A stretch of 64,000 bases of DNA, taken from the NCBI GenBank assembly GCA_023388995.1, contig JAEWFD010000024.1:17740-81739 (forward strand). The letters run 5' to 3'. Below the pieces are notes generated by a model that saw only the letters and a list, made by a program, of their open reading frames with translations, was not told the DNA's origin and ran no database searches. Positions 24,757-32,485 of the stretch are shown one piece after another. The DNA is from Bacillota bacterium. GTDB lineage: Bacteria; Bacillota_I; Bacilli_A; Erysipelotrichales; Erysipelotrichaceae. The translations under genes were made by a program, and so were the position numbers. Each line of letters begins with the position of its first letter. Position 1 is the first letter of the stretch.

Positions 24757-24782
24757 TGAAAAAACCACCTTGCTTGGTGGTT
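24757..24782 (-). terminator. Terminator of the bce operon
   Basis: AACCACC (24763-24769) pairs with GGTGGTT (24776-24782). On the minus strand it is followed by TTTTTT. Confidence 0.8.
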
Positions 24783-24787
24783 CGTGG

Positions 24788-26752
24788 TTAGTTGCTTACA
24801 ATCGTGTAGTAGGTACGAGCTGTCAGTTTGTAAACAATCGCATAAAACAAGGAGAACACAGCATAAGAGCCAACTAAGCACCATTTGAAGAGATTGACAT
24901 TCGTCAGATTTAACAAGGCCAGCAGCCTTGTAATGACGGGGAATGCGAAGATAATATGAATGCCGGCAGTGAGTAATGGAAGGAAGAAGACCAGAATGAT
25001 TTGTGAGCGGATGGCTCGTTTGATTTCTGCTTTATCCATTCCTACTTTCAGCATAATTTCAAATCGTGCCCGGTCATCATATCCTTCGGAGATTTGCTTG
25101 TAGTAGATAATCAAAATAGTTGCCAGAACAAATAAGATTCCCAAAAAGATGCCAAGAAAGAAGAGACCGCCGTAAATAGCGAAGAAGTCTTGCACTGATG
25201 CTGCTTTGGACTCGATGCTGTAATAGCTCAAAGGCAACGTGCCAACCTGTTTGGATAAATGATCTGCCAAGGCTAACTGGGCTTCATCATTCCCATCCAT
25301 ATTAAAGCTGTAGCGATATTGGTAGAATGTAAAATAGTTGTCCACTTCCTTTGCATACTCCATCATATCAGCAATAACAGCTTCATCTTTTACGATTAGA
25401 TAGTTGTTATTCCAAATGGCGGCTGCTCCTTCTCCGATTTGCGGAAATGTAGCAAGCTGTTTTTTAATTGTGAATGTTTTCTGGTAAACAGAAGCAGTTG
25501 GCTCTGTATAAGGAGCCTTGCTGGAGAAAAACAGAATCTCATTTTCTTCCAGTGTTTCTGTTGTCTGCATCATCTGATTGTAATCCGCAAGCGGAATAAA
25601 GTACAGCAAGTGAATATTGGCAGAGGAATCACTTTGTGGCCTGACAAAAGTTGCTTTTTCTTTAAGCATGGTTGATTGCCAAAAACGATATTGAATCAAA
25701 TCTTCTGCTTGCACCTGGCTTGTTTTTAGTGTTTGGGATACAAGCTGCTCAAACTCTGCAATCAGCTGCGTAGTGGGTTCCGGTATCGTGACAGAAATAT
25801 CGCGGTTGTACCGTGCTTGCAGTACATCTTCCATGCCGATGTACAAGGATAAAGTGGATGACAGCATGACCAGCACTGCGGTGGAAAGGATGCAGATATT
25901 TGCAAGGCCTACTGCATTTTGCTTCATGCGATACAGCATTCCTGAAATAGAAATAAAGTGTTTTGTTTGGTAATAGTAGCCAGGTTGCCTGCGCAGGAAT
26001 TTCAGCCAAACGATACTGCCAAATGCAAAGAGCAGATAGGTACCGATCATAACCAAAATTACTGCAACAAAGAAGAGAAGAATAACTTCAATGGGATTGG
26101 TTGTTACTACTGCAATGTAATATCCGGCAGCAAGCGTAATTACCCCAGCCAATGCTAAAAGCCATTTAGATTTTGGTTCTTTTTCACCAAATTCGCCGCC
26201 CTTCAGCAAGTCAATGGTTTTTGCCATATAAATTTGAATCAGATTGGATAGCAGTGTCAAGAGAAAGATTCCTGCAAATAACAGCGAGGTCTCCTTAATT
26301 GCTGTCAGTGATAACTCAAAGCCAAATTGAATCGGCAGCTTCAAAATCATCACCATCAGCAAATAGACTAATTTATATAAGCCGACGCCGCTGATGATGC
26401 CTAGCAGAAAGCTGGAGAAGGCAGTAAAGAGTACTTCCCAGATCATAATTCTGGCGATATGTTTTTTCTCCATACCCAGAAGATGATAGAGGCCCAATTC
26501 TTTTTTTCGCTGTTTGATTAAAAAACTGTTGGTGTAATATAAGAAGATGACTGCAAAGATGGCAATCACATTGGTGCCAAGTTTCAATAAGGCATGCTTT
26601 GTTCCCAAGCCAACTTGGGAATTCCTTGTTAAGCTGGACAAGATGTAATACATGGCAATGGTTGCGATGCATGACAAGATGTAAGGAATGTAGGTCCTGG
26701 CATTTTTACGGATGTTTGTGAATGCCAGCTTGGGATAGAAGAAACTACGCAT
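24788..26752 (-). CDS. bceB: BceB-type ABC transporter permease
   Basis: A 654-residue permease of the peptide-resistance (Pep7E/BceB) group. Hydrophobic segments occur in the family order: one near the N-terminus, then the FtsX-like domains, with a large extracytoplasmic domain of about 200 residues (about 310-520) that in this family contacts the peptide or lipid II-cycle target. Three segments close the protein. The start is ATG 26752, sharing a base with the bceA stop (TAATG), behind GGGGTG. BceAB complexes free lipid II-cycle intermediates from antimicrobial peptides such as bacitracin and also act as the sensor for the paired kinase. Confidence 0.92.
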   Translation of the reverse strand: MRSFFYPKLAFTNIRKNARTYIPYILSCIATIAMYYILSSLTRNSQVGLGTKHALLKLGTNVIAIFAVIFLYYTNSFLIKQRKKELGLYHLLGMEKKHIARIMIWEVLFTAFSSFLLGIISGVGLYKLVYLLMVMILKLPIQFGFELSLTAIKETSLLFAGIFLLTLLSNLIQIYMAKTIDLLKGGEFGEKEPKSKWLLALAGVITLAAGYYIAVVTTNPIEVILLFFVAVILVMIGTYLLFAFGSIVWLKFLRRQPGYYYQTKHFISISGMLYRMKQNAVGLANICILSTAVLVMLSSTLSLYIGMEDVLQARYNRDISVTIPEPTTQLIAEFEQLVSQTLKTSQVQAEDLIQYRFWQSTMLKEKATFVRPQSDSSANIHLLYFIPLADYNQMMQTTETLEENEILFFSSKAPYTEPTASVYQKTFTIKKQLATFPQIGEGAAAIWNNNYLIVKDEAVIADMMEYAKEVDNYFTFYQYRYSFNMDGNDEAQLALADHLSKQVGTLPLSYYSIESKAASVQDFFAIYGGLFFLGIFLGILFVLATILIIYYKQISEGYDDRARFEIMLKVGMDKAEIKRAIRSQIILVFFLPLLTAGIHIIFAFPVITRLLALLNLTNVNLFKWCLVGSYAVFSLFYAIVYKLTARTYYTIVSN

Positions 26753-27510
26753 TATGAGCACCCCCCGTTAGTTAATAAGGTAAGTGTTTCCGTAATTTTC
26801 ACATACATCTCTTCATTCGATAGTGATCCTTTGTACAACTGATGGAACACCTCTCCGTCCTTAATAAATAAGACGCGTTTTGCATGGCTGGCAGCTTTGG
26901 CACTGTGGGTAACCATTAAAATGGTTTGCCCGTCCTGATTGATGGTTGTGAATACTTGAAGCAGCGAGCTGGTTGCTTTGGAGTCCAAAGCTCCTGTTGG
27001 TTCATCTGCTAACACCAATTTAGGATTGGTGATCAGTGCCCGGGCAATCGCTGCTCTTTGCTTTTGACCGCCGGATACTTCATACGGATATTTGTGCAGG
27101 ATATCGCTGATGCCAAGTTTTTGCGCAATGGGAATCAGCCGCTGATTCATTTCTCCGAATGATTTTCCTGACAGCACGAGCGGCAAGAAAATATTGTCTT
27201 GCAAAGAAAAGGTATCGAGCAGATTAAAATCCTGGAATACGAAACCCAGATTGTTTCTGCGGAAGGCCGACAAGTCTTTGTCGCGGATGGCTGAAATGGC
27301 ATTTCCGCTGACTTTGACTTCACCGCTGGTCGGTTTATCCAGCGCTGCCAAAATATTCAGCAACGTTGTTTTTCCCGAGCCGGATTCTCCCATGATTGCT
27401 ACGTATTCACCATCTTCTACGGTGAAACAAACATCGGATAACGCTTGAATACTATTGGCACCGAACCGGGTTGTATAAATTTTCTTAATGTGATTGACTT
27501 CTAAAATCAT
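26752..27510 (-). CDS. bceA: BceA-type ABC transporter ATPase
   Basis: A 252-residue ATPase of the MacB/LolD/BceA class. It has Walker A GESGSGKTT, Q-loop GFVFQDFNLLD, signature VSGGQKQR, Walker B LVLADEPTGALDS and the switch MVTHSAKAASHAKRV. The start follows AGGAGG. It overlaps bceB by one base, so the subunits are coupled. It lies 110 bases after bceS, and that gap holds an inverted repeat matching the BceR operator form and a separate -10, so bceAB can be induced independently of bceRS. Confidence 0.92.
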   Translation of the reverse strand: MILEVNHIKKIYTTRFGANSIQALSDVCFTVEDGEYVAIMGESGSGKTTLLNILAALDKPTSGEVKVSGNAISAIRDKDLSAFRRNNLGFVFQDFNLLDTFSLQDNIFLPLVLSGKSFGEMNQRLIPIAQKLGISDILHKYPYEVSGGQKQRAAIARALITNPKLVLADEPTGALDSKATSSLLQVFTTINQDGQTILMVTHSAKAASHAKRVLFIKDGEVFHQLYKGSLSNEEMYVKITETLTLLTNGGCS

Positions 27511-27545
27511 GTTGACCTCCTGGATGCTTGCGCATCATCCATCCC

Positions 27546-27622
27546 AGTATAGCGAATCCTATTGCCGCTTACCTTAGGTTTGGCTTACATCAGCACTAAT
27601 AACCTTACATTGTTGTAAGGTT
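27546..27622 (-). promoter_or_regulatory. Candidate BceR operator and bceAB promoter
   Basis: The perfect palindrome TTACATTGTTGTAA (27605-27618, extended to nine-base arms at 27601-27622) fits the TNACA-N4-TGTAA pattern described for BceR-like regulators. It overlaps the bceS stop codon. Downstream on the minus strand a TATACT (27551-27546) gives a -10 without a recognisable -35, as expected of an activator-dependent promoter. CTTAC half-sites recur at 27584 and 27568. Confidence 0.65.
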
Positions 27623-28601
27623 AGTCAAATATGGTGCTGTCTTGCTTGAAATTGATAGAAACAGTGGTGCCTTCGTGCAAGACGGACTGGATGGAAATAT
27701 GATGGGAGAGTTTTCTTAGGATTTTGGCACACAGATATAAACCGATGCCCGTTGCATTTTGCTGGGAACGTCCGTTGTATCCGGTATAGCCTTTCTCAAA
27801 TACGCGCGGCAAGTCTTCTTCCCGGATACCAAGACCATCATCGATGATTTTGAGAACATGATCTTCTGTCACAAGAATGGTAATTTGCTGATTGGTGTAT
27901 TTAATGGCATTAGATAAAAGTTGTTCGAGAACAAACCCAAGCCACTTGGCATCGCTGATTACGCATAACGTACATGGCTCATAGGTCAGGGTAATCCCAT
28001 TTCGTATGAACAGGCGGGCATATTTGCGAATGGATTGGCGAATTACGCTGTCAAGCTGCACTTGATTTAATACGAAATCCTGATTAATGCTTTCCAGTTT
28101 CATATATTGCAAGATCAGCTGGACATATTGCTCAATTTTAAAGAGTTCAGCTTGCAGCTCATAGTTTTGTTCCGTATCTTCCTGCATGAGAAGACGCATA
28201 GCCGCAATCGGCGTTTTGATTTGGTGTGCCCACAATGTGTAATAATCTGCCATACCTTGCAACTTGGTTTGCATTTCTGTTTGATGCTGCTGGTGAGCCG
28301 TAAACAGCTGGTCGATCCAGTGATGGTATTCCCGAAGCAAAGGCGACGCAGTTTCAGGCAGGCGGATTGTTTCCAGCTGCATGTTTTGCAGGTACTTGAT
28401 TCGCTGCACAAAACGCAGATAGTCATAGCTGATGAAACTCAGCACAAGACCGCTGGCTAATATGCTGGCATAGAGGATCGTTTCCAATGGGAGCCGGTAC
28501 AACCAAAATACAATTAAGTAAATCAACAGAATCAGTCCTGCGGCCGCAAACAGCGCAAGACGATGGATGATGTATGCGGCGAAGTAATTGATTCGTTTCA
28601 T
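27621..28601 (-). CDS. bceS: BceS-type intramembrane-sensing histidine kinase
   Basis: A 326-residue kinase with two N-terminal membrane segments (about residues 15-60) and almost no extracytoplasmic loop, so it cannot sense a ligand by itself. The phosphorylated histidine is H126 in TLWAHQIKTPIAAM, the BceS-type H-box. The ATP-binding domain has LLSNAIKYT (N box), IDDGLGI (G1) and TGIGLYLCAKI (G2). In this family the kinase reads the activity of its BceAB transporter. Its ATG overlaps the bceR stop (ATGA). Confidence 0.92.
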   Translation of the reverse strand: MKRINYFAAYIIHRLALFAAAGLILLIYLIVFWLYRLPLETILYASILASGLVLSFISYDYLRFVQRIKYLQNMQLETIRLPETASPLLREYHHWIDQLFTAHQQHQTEMQTKLQGMADYYTLWAHQIKTPIAAMRLLMQEDTEQNYELQAELFKIEQYVQLILQYMKLESINQDFVLNQVQLDSVIRQSIRKYARLFIRNGITLTYEPCTLCVISDAKWLGFVLEQLLSNAIKYTNQQITILVTEDHVLKIIDDGLGIREEDLPRVFEKGYTGYNGRSQQNATGIGLYLCAKILRKLSHHISIQSVLHEGTTVSINFKQDSTIFD

Positions 28602-29269
28602 TCGAACAGATACCCCAATCCCTTTTTGGTGCTGATCAGATCTGCCAGTCCGATTCCTTCCAGTTTGCGGCGGAGTCTGGTGATATTGACAGTCAGGGTA
28701 TTATCATCAATATAACTGTCGGTTTCCCATAGATGAGTCATTAATGCTTCGCGGGAGACTGCTTTTCCTTTGTGTTCCCAAAGCAATTGCAAGATGCGCA
28801 ATTCATTTTTCGTAAGTTCTATTTGTTGCTTCTGATATGTGAGCGAAGCATTGCTAAGATTGAGCATTGCTCCTTTGTGTTCCAGCAAAGTTGCTGTTCC
28901 GGCAAAATCATAGGTACGGCGAAGCAATGCCTGCACTTTGGCAGTTAATACATGCAAATCGAAGGGTTTCGCAATAAAGTCATCACCGCCCATAGATATG
29001 GCCATAATAATGTCCATCGTATCGGAGGCTGAGGAAAGAAAGATGACAGGTACTTTTGAGATTTTGCGAATCTCACTGCACCAATGATAGCCATTAAAAT
29101 AAGGAAGCTTAATATCCATCAGGACCAGCTGCGGATCAAAAGAGATCAGTTCCGGCATCAAATCGGCGAACTTCGCAGCAATCGCTATTTCATTTCCCCA
29201 AGTTTCCAAATGCTGCTTCATCTCACGGGCAATGATTGCATCATCTTCTACAATGAATATACGATACAT
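28598..29269 (-). CDS. bceR: BceR-type response regulator
   Basis: A 223-residue OmpR/PhoB-type regulator. The receiver domain has the acidic pocket IVEDD, the phosphorylation site D52 in LVLMDIKLPYF and the conserved Lys in FIAKPFD. The DNA-binding winged helix starts about residue 128 and includes LTKNELRILQLLWEH and TVNITRLRRKLEGIG. It is the first gene of the operon, and its probable target is the inverted repeat between bceS and bceA. Confidence 0.93.
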   Translation of the reverse strand: MYRIFIVEDDAIIAREMKQHLETWGNEIAIAAKFADLMPELISFDPQLVLMDIKLPYFNGYHWCSEIRKISKVPVIFLSSASDTMDIIMAISMGGDDFIAKPFDLHVLTAKVQALLRRTYDFAGTATLLEHKGAMLNLSNASLTYQKQQIELTKNELRILQLLWEHKGKAVSREALMTHLWETDSYIDDNTLTVNITRLRRKLEGIGLADLISTKKGLGYLFE

Positions 29270-29292
29270 ATGCGTCCTCCGTTCTTTGCGTT

Positions 29293-29298
29293 AGTATA
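29293..29298 (-). promoter_or_regulatory. -10 of the bceR promoter
   Basis: TATACT on the minus strand with an upstream TGC (extended -10), 24 bases before the bceR start. The -35 is weak. Confidence 0.5.
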
Positions 29299-29427
29299 GC
29301 ATATTTGCAGGTTTGAGGAAATGCAGGAAACAGATTGGAACAGAACTGATTATGAGGCAATTTGAAAAAGTGATTTAACAATCAATATGCTTGCGATTTT
29401 TTGATGGTAATTCACAGCAAATTACGA

Positions 29428-29433
29428 TATACT
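29428..29433 (+). promoter_or_regulatory. -10 of the glycine operon promoter
   Basis: TATACT about 28 bases before the riboswitch. No good -35 is seen at 17 bases. The stretch 29300-29427 otherwise shows nothing I can name. Confidence 0.5.
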
Positions 29434-29460
29434 GAAAGTGAAATATATCAAGGACGATGA

Positions 29461-29610
29461 ATGCGGGAGAGATCATGGATTTATGACGCCGAAGGGGAAG
29501 ACGCACAGTAAACTCTCAGGCAAAAGGACCGTATTCTGACAAACTCTGGAAAGACGTATGTCACCGAAGAAGCAATCCTTAAGGAGAATCTTTCAGGTCC
29601 ATAAACAGAG
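29461..29610 (+). promoter_or_regulatory. Tandem glycine riboswitch
   Basis: Two glycine aptamers precede gcvT. Aptamer 1 is closed by ATGCGG (29461-29466) and CCGTAT (29529-29534) and has the family blocks GGGAGAG, GCCGAAGGGG and CTCTCAGGCAAAAGGACC. Aptamer 2 is closed by CTCTG (29544-29548) and CAGAG (29606-29610), with GAAAG/CTTTC as the next helix and CACCGAAGAAGCAA as its core. In aptamer 2 the usual AAAAGGA run after CAGG reads CCATAAA, an unusual change. A terminator starts at the very next base. Glycine is expected to control read-through into the cleavage operon; the sequence alone does not prove the direction. Confidence 0.93.
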
Positions 29611-29635
29611 GTGCATAATTTTATGCACTTTTTTT
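29611..29635 (+). terminator. Riboswitch-controlled terminator
   Basis: GTGCATAA (29611-29618) and TTATGCAC (29621-29628) form a perfect stem with a two-base loop, followed by seven T residues. The 3' strand of aptamer 2's closing helix (29606-29610) abuts it and could extend the stem by pairing with the T-run, which gives a route for competition. Confidence 0.88.
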
Positions 29636-29675
29636 GTTAAGAAAAGCGAAAGCCCTTACATGGCAGGAGGAAAAA

Positions 29676-30758
29676 ATGGAACGGAAAACAGCTTTGTATG
29701 AAGAACACATCAAACGAGGAGGGAAAATCGTTACCTTTGCAGGTTACGAATTACCGATTCAATACGAAGGAGTCATGAAAGAGCATATGGCGGTACGTCA
29801 GGCGGCAGGCATATTTGATGTATCACATATGGGAGAATTTTTGGTAACGGGGGAACAAGCAACGGAATTTTTAAACTTTATCCTGACCAATGAAATTGGC
29901 AATATGAAGGATGGGCAAATCAAGTATTCGCCAATGCTCTATGAAGAAGGGGGTATCATTGATGATTTATTGGTGTATCGTCAAAGCAGCACAGAATACA
30001 TGCTGGTTGTGAATGCATCAAATCGCATCAAAGACTTTGCCTGGATTATGGAGTATCGCTGGGATAATGTCATTGTGGAGGATGTTTCTGATTCCTATAG
30101 CCAACTGGCACTGCAAGGCCCTAAGGCTGTTGGGATTCTGAAAAAGCTGGTTGCAGAGGATCAGATACCTGCAAAGTACTACACGTTTAAAGATCATGTC
30201 ATGATTGAAGGCATGGAAGTACTGGTATCACGCAATGGCTATACCGGTGAAGATGGAGTAGAGCTCTATGTGGCCAATGAGCATGCAGTTCGCTTATATC
30301 AGCTATTGATGGAAAAGGGGCAGGAAGAAGGTTTAATAGCTTGCGGCTTAGGAGCAAGAGATACCTTGCGCTTAGAAGCTGGCATGCCGCTGTATGGGCA
30401 TGAAATGAGCGAAATCATCAATCCGCTGGAAGCGGGGATAGGTATGTTTGTGAAGATGGAGAAAGAGAGTTTTGTGGGAAAAGAGGCGCTCTTGGAACAA
30501 CCGGGAACGCGGACCAGAGTCGGGTTGAAGATGGTGGAACGCGGCATTGCCCGGGAACATTGTCCGATCTTGGCTGATGGCAGGGTAATCGGTGAAGTAA
30601 CAAGCGGAACGCAGCTGCCGTATGTCAATGAAGCATGTGCCTTCGGTTTGATTGAGAAAGAATATGGAGCGATTGGCAGTGAAGTGGTTGTGGATATCCG
30701 CGGACGGTTGGTAAAGGCAGTTGTGGTCAGCTTGCCTTTCTATAAAAGAACAAAATAA
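29676..30758 (+). CDS. gcvT: Glycine cleavage system T protein (aminomethyltransferase)
   Basis: Takes the aminomethyl group from the lipoyl arm of H protein to tetrahydrofolate, releasing ammonia and 5,10-methylene-THF. The 360 residues cover the full enzyme. Folate-site landmarks include GIFDVSHMGEF near residue 48, LALQGPKAVGIL near 146 and SRNGYTGEDGVELY near 187 (TGE[DY]G motif). The start is ATG 29676, six bases after AGGAGG. It heads the operon gcvT-gcvH-gcvPA-gcvPB-lplA-lpdA behind the glycine riboswitch. Confidence 0.96.
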   Translation: MERKTALYEEHIKRGGKIVTFAGYELPIQYEGVMKEHMAVRQAAGIFDVSHMGEFLVTGEQATEFLNFILTNEIGNMKDGQIKYSPMLYEEGGIIDDLLVYRQSSTEYMLVVNASNRIKDFAWIMEYRWDNVIVEDVSDSYSQLALQGPKAVGILKKLVAEDQIPAKYYTFKDHVMIEGMEVLVSRNGYTGEDGVELYVANEHAVRLYQLLMEKGQEEGLIACGLGARDTLRLEAGMPLYGHEMSEIINPLEAGIGMFVKMEKESFVGKEALLEQPGTRTRVGLKMVERGIAREHCPILADGRVIGEVTSGTQLPYVNEACAFGLIEKEYGAIGSEVVVDIRGRLVKAVVVSLPFYKRTK

Positions 30759-30789
30759 ATGCAGCAAAAACGATAAGGAGGAAACTTGT

Positions 30790-31161
30790 ATGCATGAACT
30801 ATTTTTTACGAAAACCCATGAATGGGTGAAATTTCTGGATGAAGAAAATGCTTTGGTAGGACTAACGGAATTTGCGCAAAAAGAATTAGGCGATTTGGTA
30901 TTCGTGAATCTATGCGAAGCAGGCGATCTTGTGGAGATCGGCAAGGCCTTTGGTGACGTAGAATCCGTAAAGGCAGTCAGCGATGTCTATGCTCCGGTAA
31001 CCGGCGTTGTAGTCAAGATTAACGAAGCATTGCTGACAGAACCGGAATTAATCAATGCAGATGCCATGAATACATGGTTAATCGAGGTGGAACGTATTTC
31101 CGACCGGGAAGAAATGCTGACACTTGAAGAATATGAAGCGTTTTTAAAAGAAGGTAAATAG
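30790..31161 (+). CDS. gcvH: Glycine cleavage system H protein
   Basis: Lipoyl carrier of the glycine cleavage complex, 123 residues. The lipoylated lysine is K61 in GDVESVKAVSDVYAPVTG; the N-terminal THEWVKF is typical. It shuttles the aminomethyl group from P to T protein and is reoxidised by L protein. AAGGAGG precedes ATG 30790. It lies one base before gcvPA and in the same transcript as lplA, which can attach the lipoyl group. Confidence 0.96.
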   Translation: MHELFFTKTHEWVKFLDEENALVGLTEFAQKELGDLVFVNLCEAGDLVEIGKAFGDVESVKAVSDVYAPVTGVVVKINEALLTEPELINADAMNTWLIEVERISDREEMLTLEEYEAFLKEGK

Positions 31162-31162
31162 T

Positions 31163-32485
31163 ATGGCATCTTATGTAGTTGCGAGCCAGGAAGAACAGAT
31201 CGCAATGCTTCAACTGATGGGAAAAGAAAAGATCGAAGATCTCTTTTCTCATTTGCCGAAAGAAGTATTGCTGGATCATCCGCTGGCACTGCCAAAGGGC
31301 AAGACTGAATTTGAAGTCATGAAGCAAATGGAAGATATCGCAGCGCAAAATATAATCTATCAGACCATGTTCCGCGGAGCGGGTGCATATCGCCATTATA
31401 TTCCTACCGTTGTGAATCATCTTGCATCGCGCGGTGAATTTGTGACTGCTTATACACCATACCAAGCGGAGATGGCGCAAGGGTTATTGCAAACAATTTT
31501 TGAATATCAAACCATGATTTGCGATTTGACAGGCTTGTTCGCCAGCAATGCTTCGGTTTATGATGGCGCAACAGCGGCAGCAGAAGCAATCAGCATGTGC
31601 ATTGACCGCAAACGGCAGCTGGTTGTAATTGCCGAAAGCTCCAATCCGGGAGTGAAAGAAGTCATGGAAACATACTGTCGTTCGTTTGGCTATCCATACC
31701 AGATACTGCCGATGAAAGACGGACACTGTGATATGGATGCCCTGCGGGGACTGTTAAATGAACAAGTAAGTTGCGTTTATGTGGAGCAATTAAACTACTT
31801 TGGGCAAATCGAAGATGTGAAGCAAATTGCAGCGCTCAGCAAGGAAGCAGGAGTTAAGGTAATCATGGGATGCAATCCGATTGCTTTGGCCATTTTGCCG
31901 AATGCGAAAGAATGCGGTGCTGATATTGCTGTTGGAGAAGGGCAGCCTATGGGATTGCCGCTGTCTTTTGGCGGACCATATCTGGGATTCATGGCTGCGA
32001 CGGAAGCAATGTTCCGCAAATTGCCGGGCCGTATTGTTGGCGAAACGACGGATCATGCAGGAAAGCGGGCCTTTGTACTGACTTTGCAGGCAAGGGAACA
32101 GCATATTCGCCGGGAGAAGGCAACCAGCAGCATTTGTTCCAATCAATCGCTGTGTGCAATCCGGGCATCAATTTATCTGGCAACAGTAGGACCTGAGGGC
32201 CTTGCGGAAATTGCGCAGCGCTGTGTTGACAATGCGCATTACCTGCAAAAACAGCTGACTTCCCTTCCGGGAATGACACTGCGTTATGCAAACGAATACT
32301 TCCATGAGTTTGTAACAACTTGTGAGGTTCCGGCTGCGCAGATCCTGGAAGCACTGGAACGAGAAGGTATTTTGGGCGGGCTGCCGCTGAATGAGCATGA
32401 CATCTTGTGGTGTGCGACCGAAGTCAATACCAAGAAGGAAATGGATCGCGTATATGCAGTTGTGAAGGAGTTGATCGTATGTTGA
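31163..32485 (+). CDS. gcvPA: Glycine dehydrogenase (decarboxylating) subunit 1
   Basis: N-terminal half of the split P protein, 440 residues. It has RGAGAYRHYIPTVVNHL, AYTPYQAEMAQGLLQTIFEYQTM and YDGATAAAEA, all standard for GcvPA. With GcvPB it forms an alpha2beta2 enzyme that decarboxylates glycine and loads the methylamine on lipoyl-H. The end overlaps the start of gcvPB by seven bases, which should hold subunit amounts equal. Confidence 0.96.
   Translation: MASYVVASQEEQIAMLQLMGKEKIEDLFSHLPKEVLLDHPLALPKGKTEFEVMKQMEDIAAQNIIYQTMFRGAGAYRHYIPTVVNHLASRGEFVTAYTPYQAEMAQGLLQTIFEYQTMICDLTGLFASNASVYDGATAAAEAISMCIDRKRQLVVIAESSNPGVKEVMETYCRSFGYPYQILPMKDGHCDMDALRGLLNEQVSCVYVEQLNYFGQIEDVKQIAALSKEAGVKVIMGCNPIALAILPNAKECGADIAVGEGQPMGLPLSFGGPYLGFMAATEAMFRKLPGRIVGETTDHAGKRAFVLTLQAREQHIRREKATSSICSNQSLCAIRASIYLATVGPEGLAEIAQRCVDNAHYLQKQLTSLPGMTLRYANEYFHEFVTTCEVPAAQILEALEREGILGGLPLNEHDILWCATEVNTKKEMDRVYAVVKELIVC

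Noticed and set aside
27601..27622. Palindrome after bceS as an intrinsic terminator
   Set aside because: It is AT-rich and has no U-tract on either strand. The spacing TTACA-N4-TGTAA and the downstream -10 fit an operator better.
30372..30944. 190-codon antisense frame across gcvT and gcvH
   Set aside because: It crosses two certain plus-strand genes, has no ribosome site and resembles no family.
32407..32478. Longer N-terminus for gcvPB starting inside gcvPA
   Set aside because: The extra residues do not belong to the family and the ribosome site AAGGAG fits ATG 32479. The same reasoning removes upstream extensions of malQ (47170) and malE (56354).
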